Of a DNA stretch of 64,000 nucleotides, positions 49,166-60,068 are shown in pieces. This stretch comes from Hemibagrus wyckioides (lineage: Eukaryota; Chordata; Actinopteri; Siluriformes; Bagridae), in contig NC_080732.1 of the NCBI RefSeq assembly GCF_019097595.1, positions 9,316,405 to 9,380,404 of the forward strand, in the 5' to 3' direction. Under the pieces are notes generated by a model, which saw nothing but the letters and a program-made list of their open reading frames with translations, ran no database searches and was not told the DNA's origin. The stretch's first letter is position 1. Each line of letters begins with the position of its first letter. The position numbers and the translations under genes are program-made.

Positions 49166-49863
49166 TGCCTTGACTCACATATGAACTTAAGTGACATCCC
49201 ATTCCTAATCCATAGGGTCCAATATGACGTCGGTCCACCCTTTGCAGCTATAACAGCTTCAACTCTTCTGGGAAGGCTGTCCACAAGGTTTAGGAGTGTG
49301 TTTATGGAAATTTTTGACCATTCTTCCAGAAGCGCTTTTGTGAGGTCACACACTGATGTTGGACGAGAAGGCCTGGCTCTCAGTCTCGGCTCTAATTCAT
49401 CCCAAAGGTGTTCTATCGGGTTGAGGTCAGGACTCTGTGCAGGCCAGTCAAGTTCATCCACACCAGACTCTGTCATCCATGTCTTTATGGACCTTGCTTT
49501 GTGCACTGGTGCACAGTCATGTTGGAAGAGGAAGGGGCCAGCTCCAAACTGTTCCCACAAAGTTGGGAGCATGGAATTGTCCAAAATGTCTTGGTATGCT
49601 GAAACATTCAAAGTTCCTTTCACTGGAACTAAGGGGCCAAGCCCAGCTCCTGAAAAACAACCCCACACCATAATCCCCCCTCCACCAAACTTTACACTTG
49701 GCACAATGCAGTCAGACAAGTACCGTTCTCCTGGCAACCGCCAAACCCAGACTCGTCCATCAGATTGCCAGATGGAGAAGCGCGATTCGTCACTCCAGAG
49801 AACGCGTCTCCACTGCTCTAGAGTCCAGTGGTACACCACTGCATCCGACGCTTTGCATTGCAC
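49166..49863 (-). pseudogene. Tc1 transposase, catalytic half
   Basis: An open frame on the minus strand with [18 protein letters not shown] (first catalytic Asp), [23 protein letters not shown] (second Asp) and [14 protein letters not shown] (catalytic Glu). Exactly 34 residues lie between the second Asp and the Glu, so the DD34E triad is complete. [20 protein letters not shown] follows. The frame reads on through the left terminal repeat into the TA tract, giving a meaningless Tyr-Ile tail. The transposase would cut and paste at TA sites in the nucleus, but this half is out of frame with the DNA-binding half (49818-50267) because of a small deletion near 49826-49850, so the protein is not made whole. 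Confidence 0.9.
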
Positions 49864-50267
49864 TTGGTGATGTATGGCTTGGATGCAGCTGCTCGGCCAT
49901 GGAAACCCATTCCATGAAGCTCTCTGCGCTCTGTTCTTGAGCTAATCTGAAGGCCACATGAAGTTTGGAGGTCTGTAGCGATTGACTCTGCAGAAAGTTG
50001 GCGACCTCTTCGCACTATGCGCCTCAGCATCCGCTGACCCCGCTCCGTCAGTTTACGTGGCCTACCACTTCGTGGCTGAGTTGCTGTCATTCCCAAACAC
50101 TTCCACGTTCTTATAATACAGCTGACAGTTGACTGTGGAATATTTAGGAGTGAGGAAATTTCACGACTGGATTTGTTGCACAGGTGGCATCCTATCACAG
50201 TTCCACGCTGGAATTCACTGAGCTCCTGAGAGCGACCCTCCTGTGGCCATGGAAGTGATTGGAACAC
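49818..50267 (-). pseudogene. Tc1 transposase, DNA-binding half
   Basis: A 149-residue frame with a first helix-turn-helix (REISSLLNIPQSTVSCIIR), the linker GRPRKL and a second helix-turn-helix (about SAESIATDL to GMGFHGRAA). This is the paired-like bipartite DNA-binding domain of Tc1 transposases. It continues to KRRMQWC and then leaves frame and stops at 49818, where the WTLEQW region should follow. The true start is uncertain. The Met at 50267 is followed by about 11 residues before GRSQELSEF, and a leader deletion probably created this start. Confidence 0.88.
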
Positions 50268-50288
50268 CTGATTCTGATTATTTGGATG

Positions 50289-50317
50289 GGTGAGCGAATA
50301 CTTTTGGCAATATAGTG
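50289..50317 (-). repeat. Tc1 terminal inverted repeat, right
   Basis: 29 bp, perfect complement of 49137-49165, followed by TA repeats. Confidence 0.95.
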
Positions 50318-50332
50318 TATATATATATATAT
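50318..50332. repeat. (TA)n tract, right flank of Tc1
   Basis: Short TA run. With the left tract it suggests insertion into a TA microsatellite. Confidence 0.9.
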
Positions 50333-50393
50333 CATAATTTGGTTGGCTTTATAAAGAGGTGAAGTGCTCATGTTATTTCTTTAATGTGCTGTT

Positions 50394-50740
50394 AATTCAA
50401 TTCAATTCAGATTAATTGAGGACATTGGACATTGACTCAAAGTGGCATTATAGAAATATAAACATTCAAAATAAAAATTACATGGTTTAAAATTTTAATT
50501 TATCCCTAATTAGCAAGCGAGAGATAGTGGCAAGGAAAAACTCCCTGAACTGATATGAAGAAGAAACGTCAAGAGGATCCAGAGGGAACCCATCCTGTGA
50601 TTTTAAATAATGTCCTTTATACAACAGTATATAGTTAAGTGTAGTTGTGTAAACAGGAGCTTTTGAGCAACTTATAAATATGAGCATAGCATAATTTCTT
50701 AATTGCTTATAGATTTCCTGGCTGAAGCCATCAAATGTTC
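50394..50740 (-). repeat. LINE 3' end, minus strand
   Basis: Plus-strand order is a TTCAATTCAATTCA tail complement (50396-50409), GGCATTATAGAAATATAAAC, CCTAATTAGCAAGC, GTGGCAAGGAAAAACTCCC, and GATATGAAGAAGAAACG then GGATCCAGAGGGAACCC. This is the complement of the 3' untranslated region seen at 41770-42085. It is 5'-truncated, with no coding sequence left. Confidence 0.8.
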
Positions 50741-50809
50741 AATTATGCAAAACAAAACAATAACTTCAAATATAATAATAAAAAAAAATACAGATTCAAC
50801 AATTGCATA

Positions 50810-51226
50810 ATATATGCAAAATATGATGGAACCATCACAACTGGCCCACCTTTACAGGTACTCAGCCCTGCACCAACTGTGAGCCAGTGGCATTGCTTCT
50901 TCTCTCCTTTCAGGCACCAGATCAAGGTCTGGCTACTTCTCTCAACTGTACAAGGGTTGTTAATTACAGCCGGTCATCAGATGGGTACCCCCCTTCCTTG
51001 GTGGTTCATCGATTCAAGCCCATGACACCTCAAGGGAGCTCGACAGCAGATCCAGCATCCTTGATCTACCCCTGCTGACCACCACCCAACTCTATGTCAT
51101 AATTCGACCTTCAACAGGTTGGCTCTGCCACCGCACCTCCCGCTGTATCCAGATCTACTGACATGCTTTTTCCGCCTGTTTAGTGACCTTGCCTACCAGC
51201 TGTTACCATCATCATCATCATCATCT
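50810..51226 (+). other. GC-richer block, unclassified; possible exon or repeat
   Basis: A relatively GC-rich 400 bp in AT-rich surroundings. A strong acceptor-like sequence TTCTTCTCTCCTTTCAG ends at 50914 and is followed by an open frame to 51076 (APDQGLATSLNCT..., no known domain). The block ends in an ATC trinucleotide run (51207-51226), which would also suit a retroposed tail. I cannot decide between exon, retroposon and chance. Confidence 0.3.
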
Positions 51227-51240
51227 CTTAATCTAACATG

Positions 51241-52621
51241 CATTGACAAAGCTGTATCATTCATAAAAAAACTTACTTAATATTAGCCTTACATAAATCA
51301 TTTTTATGATATTGTGAAAACAAAGTCCAACAAAGGTCTACAGACAGTGTACACACTGCATCATTAAGTCTCAACCTTCTATTTTTCAATTTACCTCACA
51401 TGTCAAGCCATGTCATGACACAACCTGAATTTCAACAAAATCTATCAATTTATTATGTTAAAAAGCACTAGTGGAATAAACCATTAGAAATTTGATACAG
51501 GTTTACGTCATTTGTCAATGTACGTATCCTCTAACCCTATGAACACTGTCCATAAGTGTAAGCATATTTATCTTGTGTAATCTGTGTACAATGGTACACA
51601 CTCCTAGTAACTAATACTACCAATTAGTCCTGTTGTAGCATGTCAACACTTGACTACATGCTTCATGTATATATGACTGATAACTGTAAAAGGAAAGGAA
51701 AGCTGTTTTGAGTGGTTTATGAGTTGGAATGAAAACATTAGAGAGTCAAAGAACTTCAGAGGCATTTTGAGGCTTTTAGCATTCAAGCTGTCAACAATAT
51801 ATTAGTACTAGATTGTGCCTCACTTGTAAATTGCTGTGGATAATAGTATTACCCTAGTGAATAAACATAAATGGGGCACATACCGTTCTTCACTTTTAAC
51901 TTGTCTTTCAGTCCTTACCTTCTTTTTATTCTCTCCCTTTCTCTTTCTAGTCCATGACAAGTTCTTAGGGAAGAATCTCTCTCTCTCTCTCTCTATCTCT
52001 ATCTCCTTCATGGGCCTCTACATTTGAATACAAGCAAACGTTACAGCCCCCTCCCCTTTTAACCCACATGTTGAGCCCTCACAGGTTTTCTTTCTTTTTT
52101 CTTTTTTTTTCTTTTTTATGAATGAGCATACTTCCAGGAATGAGAAGGAACAGAGGAAACTCTTCAATCTGCCATGACATGAGAGGCCCAGCTCCCTGAC
52201 CCCCTGAGGCTTTTTCTCAAACGGGGCTTAACCCTCTAAGCACCTTCAAATCAGTGAAGGGGCACCAAGGGGAACGCTTCTGTGATATTATCTATGCTCT
52301 AGTGTAAAGCATTCACACCAATAAAATGAGAAGCATCTTTTCGTCCCTATCTCTCATTCAATTCCACTATCATCCATTTACAAGCTTTTCCTGGAGGTGT
52401 GTTTTTTGTGTGTGGGAGGCAGAATGTGAATAATAAAATTTCAGCTTAAAAAGTGTAGCTTAATGATTTCTAGTTGTAAAACCAAACCAATTTATACTGC
52501 TATCAATCATTGTTTATGTGCACTAATGCTTACACTAATGGGGAAATGAAATGATCCCCAAAATAGTAAAAATAATTTACAAGCTTTCATTGTTTGCAAA
52601 ACAGAGGTCTCTAAACAGGTG
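51241..52621. other. No supported gene
   Basis: Unique DNA with a pyrimidine-rich stretch (51900-52005, including a short TC repeat) and a TTTC/T-rich stretch at 52087-52117. Confidence 0.6.
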
Positions 52622-52925
52622 TTTTGGGTGGCACAGTGCAACAGATGATTTACTGAATCTAACCTCCTGGATCCTGGGTTTGATGACCATCTGTGTTCAT
52701 GTTTGTGACTTTCTTGTTCTGCCTGTGTTTGTGTGCTTTTCCTTCAGGGTCTCTGGTTTTCTCCTACCTCAAAAAAATGCCAGTAGGTAGATTGATAAAT
52801 TGCCAATAGCTGTGAAAGTGTGTTTATGTGTGCATGGTGCCTTGCAGTGGAGTATCCCTTTCAATAGTCTCCAGTTCCACTGCAATCATGATCAGGACTA
52901 TGCAGTCACTGAAAGAGGCTGAAGT
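52622..52925 (+). repeat. SINE copy
   Basis: GGGTGGCACAGTGCAACAG head (52626), a CCTGGATCCTGGGTTTGATG B-box-like block, TTCAGGGTCTCTGGTTTTCTCC, GTAGGTAGATTGATAAATTG, TGTGCATGGTGCCTTGCAG and an eroded 3' end. It is the most complete copy of this SINE family in the window. Confidence 0.72.
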
Positions 52926-53029
52926 GACATCTTTTATGAGTTGGATAATGATAACTTACTAAAATAAAAAAGTCATCATCAATGTATAATTTAACATTCC
53001 GTTATGTCCCACAGTGCTGTCATATCTGT

Positions 53030-53430
53030 GTCACTACCAGCCTCTCCCTTTTCATTACGCTCTCATGGCTACACCTGCCAGAGATATACTGACACAATGT
53101 ACAGCCTTTTAAAACACTGCAGAGGATATCTAATGAACTATTTTCTCTCTTTTACGTTGTATCCATACTTCTATTGCTTTCCATGCTTCTGGTGCATAAT
53201 CCTGAGATACTTCTACTGCTGTTGTTCCACTTACCCTGAAGTCCTGCCTGGTTCATCATCCTGTTCATCTACTGTTGTGAATGATGGCACATGGATACCC
53301 TAAACCTAAAGCGAAACAGAGTTCCTGTTATTAATTTTAGTCATTATTTATCTATAGCAGTGTGTCTTGTAGTGTTTGATTCCACAAAAATTGCCAACAT
53401 TGGACTTCAACACTGCAGTAAATAAAAATA
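53030..53430 (+). repeat. Possible dispersed repeat
   Basis: Segments such as GTTGTGAATGATGGCACATG (53273), TTCCTGTTATTAATTTTAGT and CCAACATTGGACTTCAACAC are familiar to me from catfish sequence as a recurring unit, but no second copy lies in this window and no coding domain is seen. This is a recalled resemblance only. Confidence 0.3.
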
Positions 53431-53728
53431 TGTAATCGAACAAACTTTCAAAAAACTTAGATTTGCATACTGACTGATGCAATCCAAGCATATAGATAAG
53501 CAGGGTGAAGGTTAATCATCCTGTTTCTAGCAGTATGTGTAACATAAACAACAGAAGCTCACGTTTTCATTAGTGTAGGGTTGTTGTGCCTCCACAATAA
53601 TCCCCTACTGTCACTCTTTAACATCAGTCTTCTCCCTCATCTGACTTAGCACATCATGCATTTGTTGTGCAGAAAGTGACAGTTTCAGGAATGAGAGCAA
53701 AATGCATATTTACAAATCCTTGTTAGTT

Positions 53729-53729
<1 letters not shown>

Positions 53730-53797
<68 letters not shown>
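53730..53797. repeat. (TC)n microsatellite
   Basis: Two TC runs separated by CCCCAC. Confidence 0.96.
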
Positions 53798-53929
53798 AAA
53801 GGGACAAAATTGCACGAGACCTACAAAGTGAAAGTGAAAGGTATGTAAAGCAAAAGATATAGAATTGCCGTTGGCAGTGGCGTAATATTATGTACCATAT
53901 ATCATGTTATGTACATGCATATATTTGTT

Positions 53930-53930
<1 letters not shown>

Positions 53931-53994
<64 letters not shown>
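53931..53994. repeat. (GATA)n microsatellite
   Basis: About 16 GATA units. Unlike the tract at 42187, no LINE end was recognised next to it. Confidence 0.96.
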
Positions 53995-53995
<1 letters not shown>

Positions 53996-54172
53996 CATTA
54001 TGATACACTGAATATAATAGTATTGGGAGTTTGTGTAGGTATGTTACATGTTACTGTTTTAAAAAATACCTAAAAATCACTTGCACACTAATTTTGAAAT
54101 GAGGCAGAAGCGATGGATTTAAATTTTAATCCTTATTAAAATCATTACATATGTTTATTTACCATGCATTAT

Positions 54173-54630
54173 GAAAGCGTTCAGACCCCTCCATTTTTCA
54201 CATTTTGTTATGTCAGAGCATTATGCTAAACTGTATTAAATCATTTTTTGCAATTATCTAAGCTCTATACCCTATAATGACAAGACAAATCCACAAAGCG
54301 CTAACTGCAAATGTATTAAAAAGAAAAGAAATCTGAGAGGTTTTGACTCAAGTCTATGTGTAGACTCAAATTCAATTGACTGGACATGATGTGAAAATGC
54401 ACACACCTGTCTAGAAAGGTGCTGTATAGAAACCAGTGTCAAGACATGTTACTACAGTCAGTACTGTTCCTAGAGCTGGATACCTGGCCAAACTTCATCA
54501 GAAGAGAAGGACCTTGGTAAGAGAGGTGATCAGGAACCCACTGTTGAGCTGCAAAGATCATGTGTGAAGATGGGAAAAAGAGCAGCCGTTGAGACCACAG
54601 AGAGAAATTGCAGTAATTGCTGCTCTGTTC
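54173..54630 (+). pseudogene. 5' fragment of a long-repeat Tc1-like transposon
   Basis: Begins with AAAGCGTTCAGACCCCTCC, then CACATTTTGTTATGTCAGAG and CCCTATAATGACAAGAC, typical of the long inverted repeats of one fish Tc1 lineage. TCAATTGACTGGACATGATG and ACACACCTGTCTAGAAAGG follow as the leader, then a transposase piece. Its frame has AGYLAKLHQKRRTLVREV (about 54475-54530), matching the linker and second helix-turn-helix start. It is lost after about 54630, with no catalytic domain or right end. Confidence 0.78.
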
Positions 54631-56214
54631 AGTTGACTTGGATGTAAATACCCTCAAATTAAAGTCTGCACTGTCTGAATATTTAAGGACCTGAAACTAG
54701 GTAGTGAATGAACTGATATAAATGATACTGATATGCATGATAATAAAAACTAGACATGTACATCACCCCAAATCAGCAACTGTATCTGTTTTGCACACCT
54801 TTAGGTTCTACCCACTCGGTTTAATAAACTCCATTCTTTCATATCAGTCTATAATCAGCTGTTACAAATACAAACATGCTAGGTTATGATCCGTTTCAAC
54901 TGGCATCAAGATTTCAGCCATATCAACAAAACACATCAGCAGCAACATCACCTCAAGAACAAAATTGACTTTTTTTTCCTTGAGCTTTCTTCCATGAGAA
55001 ATCAGAAAACAGCAGCATACTTTTCTACACACCATAAAGACACTTCCCATAATCAGGGAAAAATGTACAATTTCATTTTAGTTTAAAATCTGAAATCTAT
55101 ATAGATCTTTATAATGTATTTGCATACTATCAGATTTTTTTAAATGAAACCATGTGCATGAGCAAACAGCAAAACAAAAAACAAACAGTCATACAGCAGT
55201 TCCGTGGGATCTCAAGGATCGTTGGCAGGATTTGTTTTGTGTATACAAAGTGATTAGGCATACTACTCAGTTCAAAATATTCAAAAAAGAAACAGCAGCT
55301 CTTCTCCAAGAAATGAAGCACAAGTATGTGTCCATGACAAACCTGAAGCACGGGTACTGACGTCATTGGTTATTGAGAGGCACTCATCCTTGCCTCCATG
55401 CTAACAGATGAAATGTATGTACAGTACAGTATGTATGAACAGAACAGTATGAAAAGAATTTACATAAGGGCAATGTTCTTAGGGTTACACATTTCATAGA
55501 GTTAGACAGCTGGCATAAACATTTATAAAGACTTATTATAATAGGCATTGGTTTTCATAAAGCCTGCTTTTGTAACATTTGACATAACACATGAGTCAAA
55601 TGACAAGTTGTCAAGTTAATGTAATCTTATGATACATTATTAACTGCATCACTACATTTCCATATGTACTGAATCTTAAAAGACACTTAAAATACACGGG
55701 AAAAAAATGTGTAAATAAATATAAATATAAACAATCATGTTACACTATGTAACAGTTAAACAGCAGGTAAAATGTTGTAATATTAGGCAACCTGGAAAGT
55801 GCCGGGAAATACAAGCCTTTTTGTTATTTGTTATGCAACTGACACCAGAATAATCTCTTCCAACTGACCATGTAGGTTTGCCAAAAAGGCTTAATGTTAT
55901 ATAGCTCAAGGTGACTTGAAACAATTCACAAGTGTGATCATGCAGTCAAATTAAAACAAGACACAAGGTTGCATCACATATAACATTATATTTGCAATAA
56001 ATGTCCCTGTCCTGGATGACTTACACAAAACACAGAGCTGTGCTGTAAGACCAGTTATAGGTGTTGCCCAGTTTTGTCCTGTTAGATTAATCATTTTAAC
56101 AATTAATATCTCTGAATGTCTGTGATTTTGTTGAAAAAAAAAACCTATTTTGAATCTGAAAACGAGGGAAATCCATTAGAGCCATTTCACAAGCAAACTA
56201 AATAGCCAATACAG
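54631..56214. other. No supported gene
   Basis: Unique AT-rich DNA; nothing recognised. Confidence 0.6.
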
Positions 56215-56540
56215 CAATTTGGAATGTCCTGGGAAAAAAAAGAAAAGAAAAGAAATCACTGGTGTTCTAACAAGCAGACATGGAACAAGGAAAGCAACAG
56301 TAGAGAACAGAAAGATTGTGAGAGCTGTGAAGAAAAACCCAAAACGACCGGCAGTGACATCAACAACAACCTCCACAGATCGGGGAGAATGGTGGTGAAT
56401 AGAAGACTTTGAGAGCAGAAATAAAGAAGGCAAACCACTCATCAACAACAAGAATTGGAAGTTCAGATTGGAACTTAAAGATAAAGATATACTGTACAGA
56501 CATGAGCCACAAAAATGTGATGGAAAGGCCAAAGATGCAG
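56215..56540 (+). pseudogene. Tc1-like transposase fragment (DNA-binding domain)
   Basis: AGAAAGATTGTGAGAGCTGT (about 56309) begins a frame reading KIVRAVKKNPK. After a one-base shift it continues KTTGSDINNNLHRSG and NRRL, then past a stop EQK. This matches the second helix-turn-helix of a Tc1-like transposase. GAGCCACAAAAATGTGATGG near 56503 corresponds to the segment just before the catalytic domain. No terminal repeats are seen on either side, so it is an isolated fragment. Confidence 0.72.
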
Positions 56541-57047
56541 TTAGTGAAGGCAAAGTATTTTCTAATCTCAAATCCAAATGGCTTCAGTTTGATGTCAGAC
56601 TTCTGTACTGTATGTGTTTACTTTTAGAGGGAACTGTATATATTAATCCACTCACTCAAATACATTAATTTCAGCCAAATAATAAGCATATTTTAACAAA
56701 TAAAAACATTGCTCTGCTGAAGTTTCTGTAATTAACTATTTACCATGTCTACATTTACTTCGAGCTGCTCTGGACAGCTCTGGAAAACCTGGCCACAACA
56801 TGTATAAATGGATAAAGCTTATCTATTATATAATATGTAATACTGACTACAGTGTATTTTGGTAACAATAGTAGATGTAGTAAAAAAAAAAATAAAATAA
56901 AAATAAGTTCAGCGCACAAAGTTTCCATAGAAACAAGGTATTTTGAACAAAAGTCCTTCTTCAGTATTGAACAGCTACTGGTTTCACCTCGCCTCATTTA
57001 CTTACACAGCTGATGAGTTTTATCTGATTATAAAGTATATCGTTTAG
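56541..57047. other. No supported gene
   Basis: AT-rich DNA with an A-rich run near 56881-56905 and GTTTCCATAGAAAC at 56921-56934, a degenerate palindrome resembling an X-box. Nothing else is seen. Confidence 0.55.
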
Positions 57048-57742
57048 CCATACCATTAAACAGATGAAGTGAATAACATTGATTATCTTGTTACAAGTAT
57101 AAGTTTTTTGATTTGCTGATGCTCACTTGATTGCTAACTTGATTGTTAACTTTACCTAACGACTACAAAGCTACACATAACACACATGACTGTCCATATA
57201 ACGCAAAAGCAAATGTGTTTTTATCAGACCAGCCTCCTCTATTCTACTGCTATATGAGCCAAAAAGTGCTTTCAGCAGTGAAGTGGGGTCAGCATGCTTA
57301 ATCTAAACAGTCTGCTACTATTCAGCCCCATATGCAGCAAGCTGTGATGCACTGTGTGTTCTAACACCTTTCATAGTCAGCATTAAGTTTTTCAGCAAGT
57401 TGTGCTACAGTAGCTCTTCTGTGAAATCGGACCAGATGGGCTATAGCCTTCACTCATGGCGGTGCATCAATGACCATCGAGCACCCATGACCTTAAACCA
57501 CTTTTGGTAGGTACTAACCACTGCGTATCAGAAACATCCCACAAGACCTGTCTAGCCATACCAATTTGTCAGAGTTGCTCAAATGCTTGCCTATTTTTTC
57601 CTGCTTCCAACAAATCAATGTCAAGAACTGACAGTTCGCTTGCTGCCTAATATATCCCACACCTTGACAGGTGCCATTGTAATGAGATAATCAATGTTAT
57701 TCACTTCACCTGTCAGTGTTTTAATGTTATGGTTTTAATGGA
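57048..57742 (-). mobile_element. Tc1-like internal-deletion copy with both ends
   Basis: Left end TAGCCATACCATTAAACAG then GAAGTGAATAACATTGATTA (57048-57102). The right end is the complement ATAATCAATGTTATTCACTTC then CAGTGTTTTAATGTTATGG (57686-57735). The interior on the minus strand runs from the start region (TTTTTCCTGCTTCC, 57594) through the DNA-binding domain to just past the first catalytic Asp region (complement of ATCAGACCAGCCTCC, 57225), then jumps to the left repeat. The second Asp and the Glu are lost. It is a MITE-like product of the lineage at 16850 and 46095. Confidence 0.82.
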
Positions 57743-58228
57743 ATGGTTTTCTCCTCACCAAGGAAAGAATTCTGCGATCATACACGCTAGTTGTCTCCCA
57801 TGGCCAAACAGGCTTTTTGGTGTTTCTAAGCTTGCCAGTGCAAGCTTAAATTGTTGACTGCGCCAAATTGTTGATCTGGCTACTCCTAAAGTTTCTACTA
57901 AATCTCCGTTAGATTTGTTCTGTTTTTGTTTCGTTTTGATGACCTCCTTCACTTTGCATTGACACCTCTTCAAACAGCTTAAGCTTATTGAGCATTAACA
58001 TGAACATCTACCAAATGCAAACACTAACACTATAATAACACTACAGACCTTTTATCTCTTTAGTTTTTATAAAATAATGAGGAAACAGGTTACACCTTGA
58101 CATGAAACTGTATGTTAGTTAATTGTCCAATTACTTTTAATCCTGTGAAAATGGAGGGACTATGTAAAATAAAAAAGTGGCTGAAATTCCTAAACGGTTA
58201 ATGCAACATTTTGGTTAAATCCTGTGAA
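57743..58228 (-). pseudogene. 5' part of another Tc1-like element
   Basis: On the minus strand, ATTCCTAAACGGTTAATGCA and CCTGTGAATTAAAGTT (58186-58234 on plus) are the subterminal inverted repeat of a fish Tc1 lineage with long ends. Leftwards comes a frame (57755-57973) with GDLVETLGVARSTIWR, the first helix-turn-helix, then a frame-shifted GHGRQL-like linker and a piece equivalent to RIISLVKK near 57760. It stops where the neighbouring Tc1 copy begins (57742). The catalytic domain and the other end are absent. Confidence 0.72.
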
Positions 58229-58229
58229 T

Positions 58230-58413
58230 TAAAGTTACTCTAATCTGAGGCCCCCCTGGATGGTATAGCTTCTAGGTATAAATGTTAAATGGGATAAATC
58301 GTAACTTTAAACTTTATAATTTTTATTATAGGTTTTATACTGTTGTAAGGCTGCTTTGAGACAATGTCCATTGTTAGAACTGCTACACAAATAAATTGAA
58401 TTGAATTGAATAG
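58230..58413 (+). repeat. LINE 3' end, plus strand
   Basis: GTATAGCTTCTAGGTATAAA, a long AT stretch, GTAAGGCTGCTTTGAGACAA, GTCCATTGTTAGAAC, CACAAATAAATTG and a GAATT tail. This is the common fish L2/Rex1-type 3' end, related to 41770-42085 and 50394-50740, 5'-truncated to about 185 bp. Confidence 0.8.
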
Positions 58414-59480
58414 TATAAGCCCTGAAACTCCACTGAGGAACATCATTTTCTTCATAGCTCACCACCATAGGTGAAGAAAGGGGTGTACAGTAGTTACACC
58501 TTCACCATCGCAGACCAGTACAGAGACACAACACTGCTTCTGATGACCTGGTCCATTTGCAATATTATTATTAATTTTTCTATTACTCATGAATAAGAGC
58601 CAAGATACTTAAATCTCTGGGAAAATGTCACTCCCCATAAAGTTTTATCTGCTATTAAATCACAACATATTCCCTAAATATATTTGAAGCACCCCAGGAC
58701 ATTCCACTTTACTGTACCTGCAAACATTTGACCCTGCTCTCTTCTGAAGCTTTAGATTCAGCAAAGGTGTCCCCTATGGGATAAAATAAAGGGTCATTGA
58801 GATTAATGTGCTTGAGGAGGTATCCACTGTAATAAAAAAAAAACAGCATTTTTTTTTTTATTTTACCACTGACAATTGCAGACAAGTTGGCACTGAATAT
58901 TAATCATTACAGTGTGTGTATAAGAGAGAGAAATGATGCAGTCAGGTGTGACTAGGATGCATCATAGCCAGAGACAAGCAGCTTTCTATTTATCATTCAA
59001 TTTCTTGAGATTATATTTATTTACTTTTTTTTAATGAGTCAAAAATACATTAAGACATGAAATGGCAACATGGAGTTTAAAACAGAAAGAAGCGGTATGA
59101 GTAAGGAACAGGATAAAGGATACAATTTCCTATACACATATCCATCTTTCAGACTGCAGTTGTTTATAACTGTCTTTAATTTCATAAATTTGTTGGGCCA
59201 AAAGTACCATTGAAAAAGATTCCAATACAATATGTCTGCTGAGAGAGGCAGACAGAGAGAGAGAGGGAGAGGGCGGTATAAATTACATAAGAACAATACG
59301 ATTCACACATTTAATAAAATATCAACAGACAGCAAGCTCACAACAGTCTGGCAATCTTTATACAATGTTAACAACTCATTTAAAATTTCATGATAGAGCA
59401 TTGCAGTTGATTTAGTGACTAGGATGCAGGTTTGGTACTACAGTGTAAATGATAAATTTTTGGCAGTTTTGCCGTTAAGT

Positions 59481-59533
59481 ATGTGTGTGTGTGTGTGTGC
59501 GTGTGTGCGTGTGTGTGCGTGTGCGTGTGTGTA
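59481..59533. repeat. (GT)n microsatellite
   Basis: GT run with regular GC interruptions. Confidence 0.95.
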
Positions 59534-59728
59534 GGGATGGTGTTATGTTTGGCAGTAGGGTGAGGCTGTGTGTGTGCTGAATCAGTCTTTTCTCCCTGCG
59601 CTGGGGTCATAGTCAGCAGACCCTGCTGCTCTATAGACCAAAGAGAAGTGAAAAGGACAGTAAAGCTGGTGCGATGACTCCACCTGCAGGCCCAAGGCCA
59701 TGCAAATTTATAATTGGGTTTGAGTATC

Positions 59729-59740
59729 TGTGTCTGTGTC

Positions 59741-59781
<41 letters not shown>

Positions 59782-59793
59782 TTGTGTGTGTGT
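59729..59793. repeat. (GT)n microsatellite
   Basis: GT run with a few TT and TC interruptions, 200 bp from a similar tract. Confidence 0.94.
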
Positions 59794-60026
59794 TAATTAT
59801 GCATTTTATGTAATTTTGTGTGTGCTAATTATGTAATTTTACGTGCAGCACAAAACATAAAACAGGGTCAAATGTCCTCTTTAAAGAGTAAAATCAAAAT
59901 CACTTCCATGCTAGAAATATAAGACAATATACAGTTATTACACAGAACACAGACTTTCTACTGAGCAGTGTAGTCCACACGGAGTGCAGTGTAAATACCA
60001 TGGTATCTAGAGTGATGCTGATGTTA

Positions 60027-60027
60027 G

Positions 60028-60067
<40 letters not shown>

Positions 60068-60068
60068 A
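60027..60068. repeat. (GAT)n microsatellite
   Basis: About 14 GAT units. Confidence 0.96.

Larger units (their letters stand above)
49137..50317 (-). mobile_element. Tc1-like transposon, nearly full length
   Basis: 1181 bp bounded by perfect 29-bp inverted repeats (49137-49165 and 50289-50317; outer bases CACTATATTGCCAAAAGTAT) and flanked by TA on both sides. The minus strand carries one transposase gene, now split in two frames. It is the youngest-looking mobile element of the window: ends are identical, domains are readable and stops are few. The N-terminal coding region abuts the right terminal repeat with little leader, and the family copies I remember have a longer leader there, so a deletion near 50235 is likely. 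With intact ends it could have been mobilised in trans. Confidence 0.95.

Noticed and set aside
49046..49870. 274-residue plus-strand open frame
   Set aside because: It is the antisense shadow of the Tc1 transposase. The minus strand carries the DDE motifs and helix-turn-helix.
56921..56934. GTTTCCATAGAAAC as another X-box
   Set aside because: Both half-sites miss key bases of the RFX consensus.
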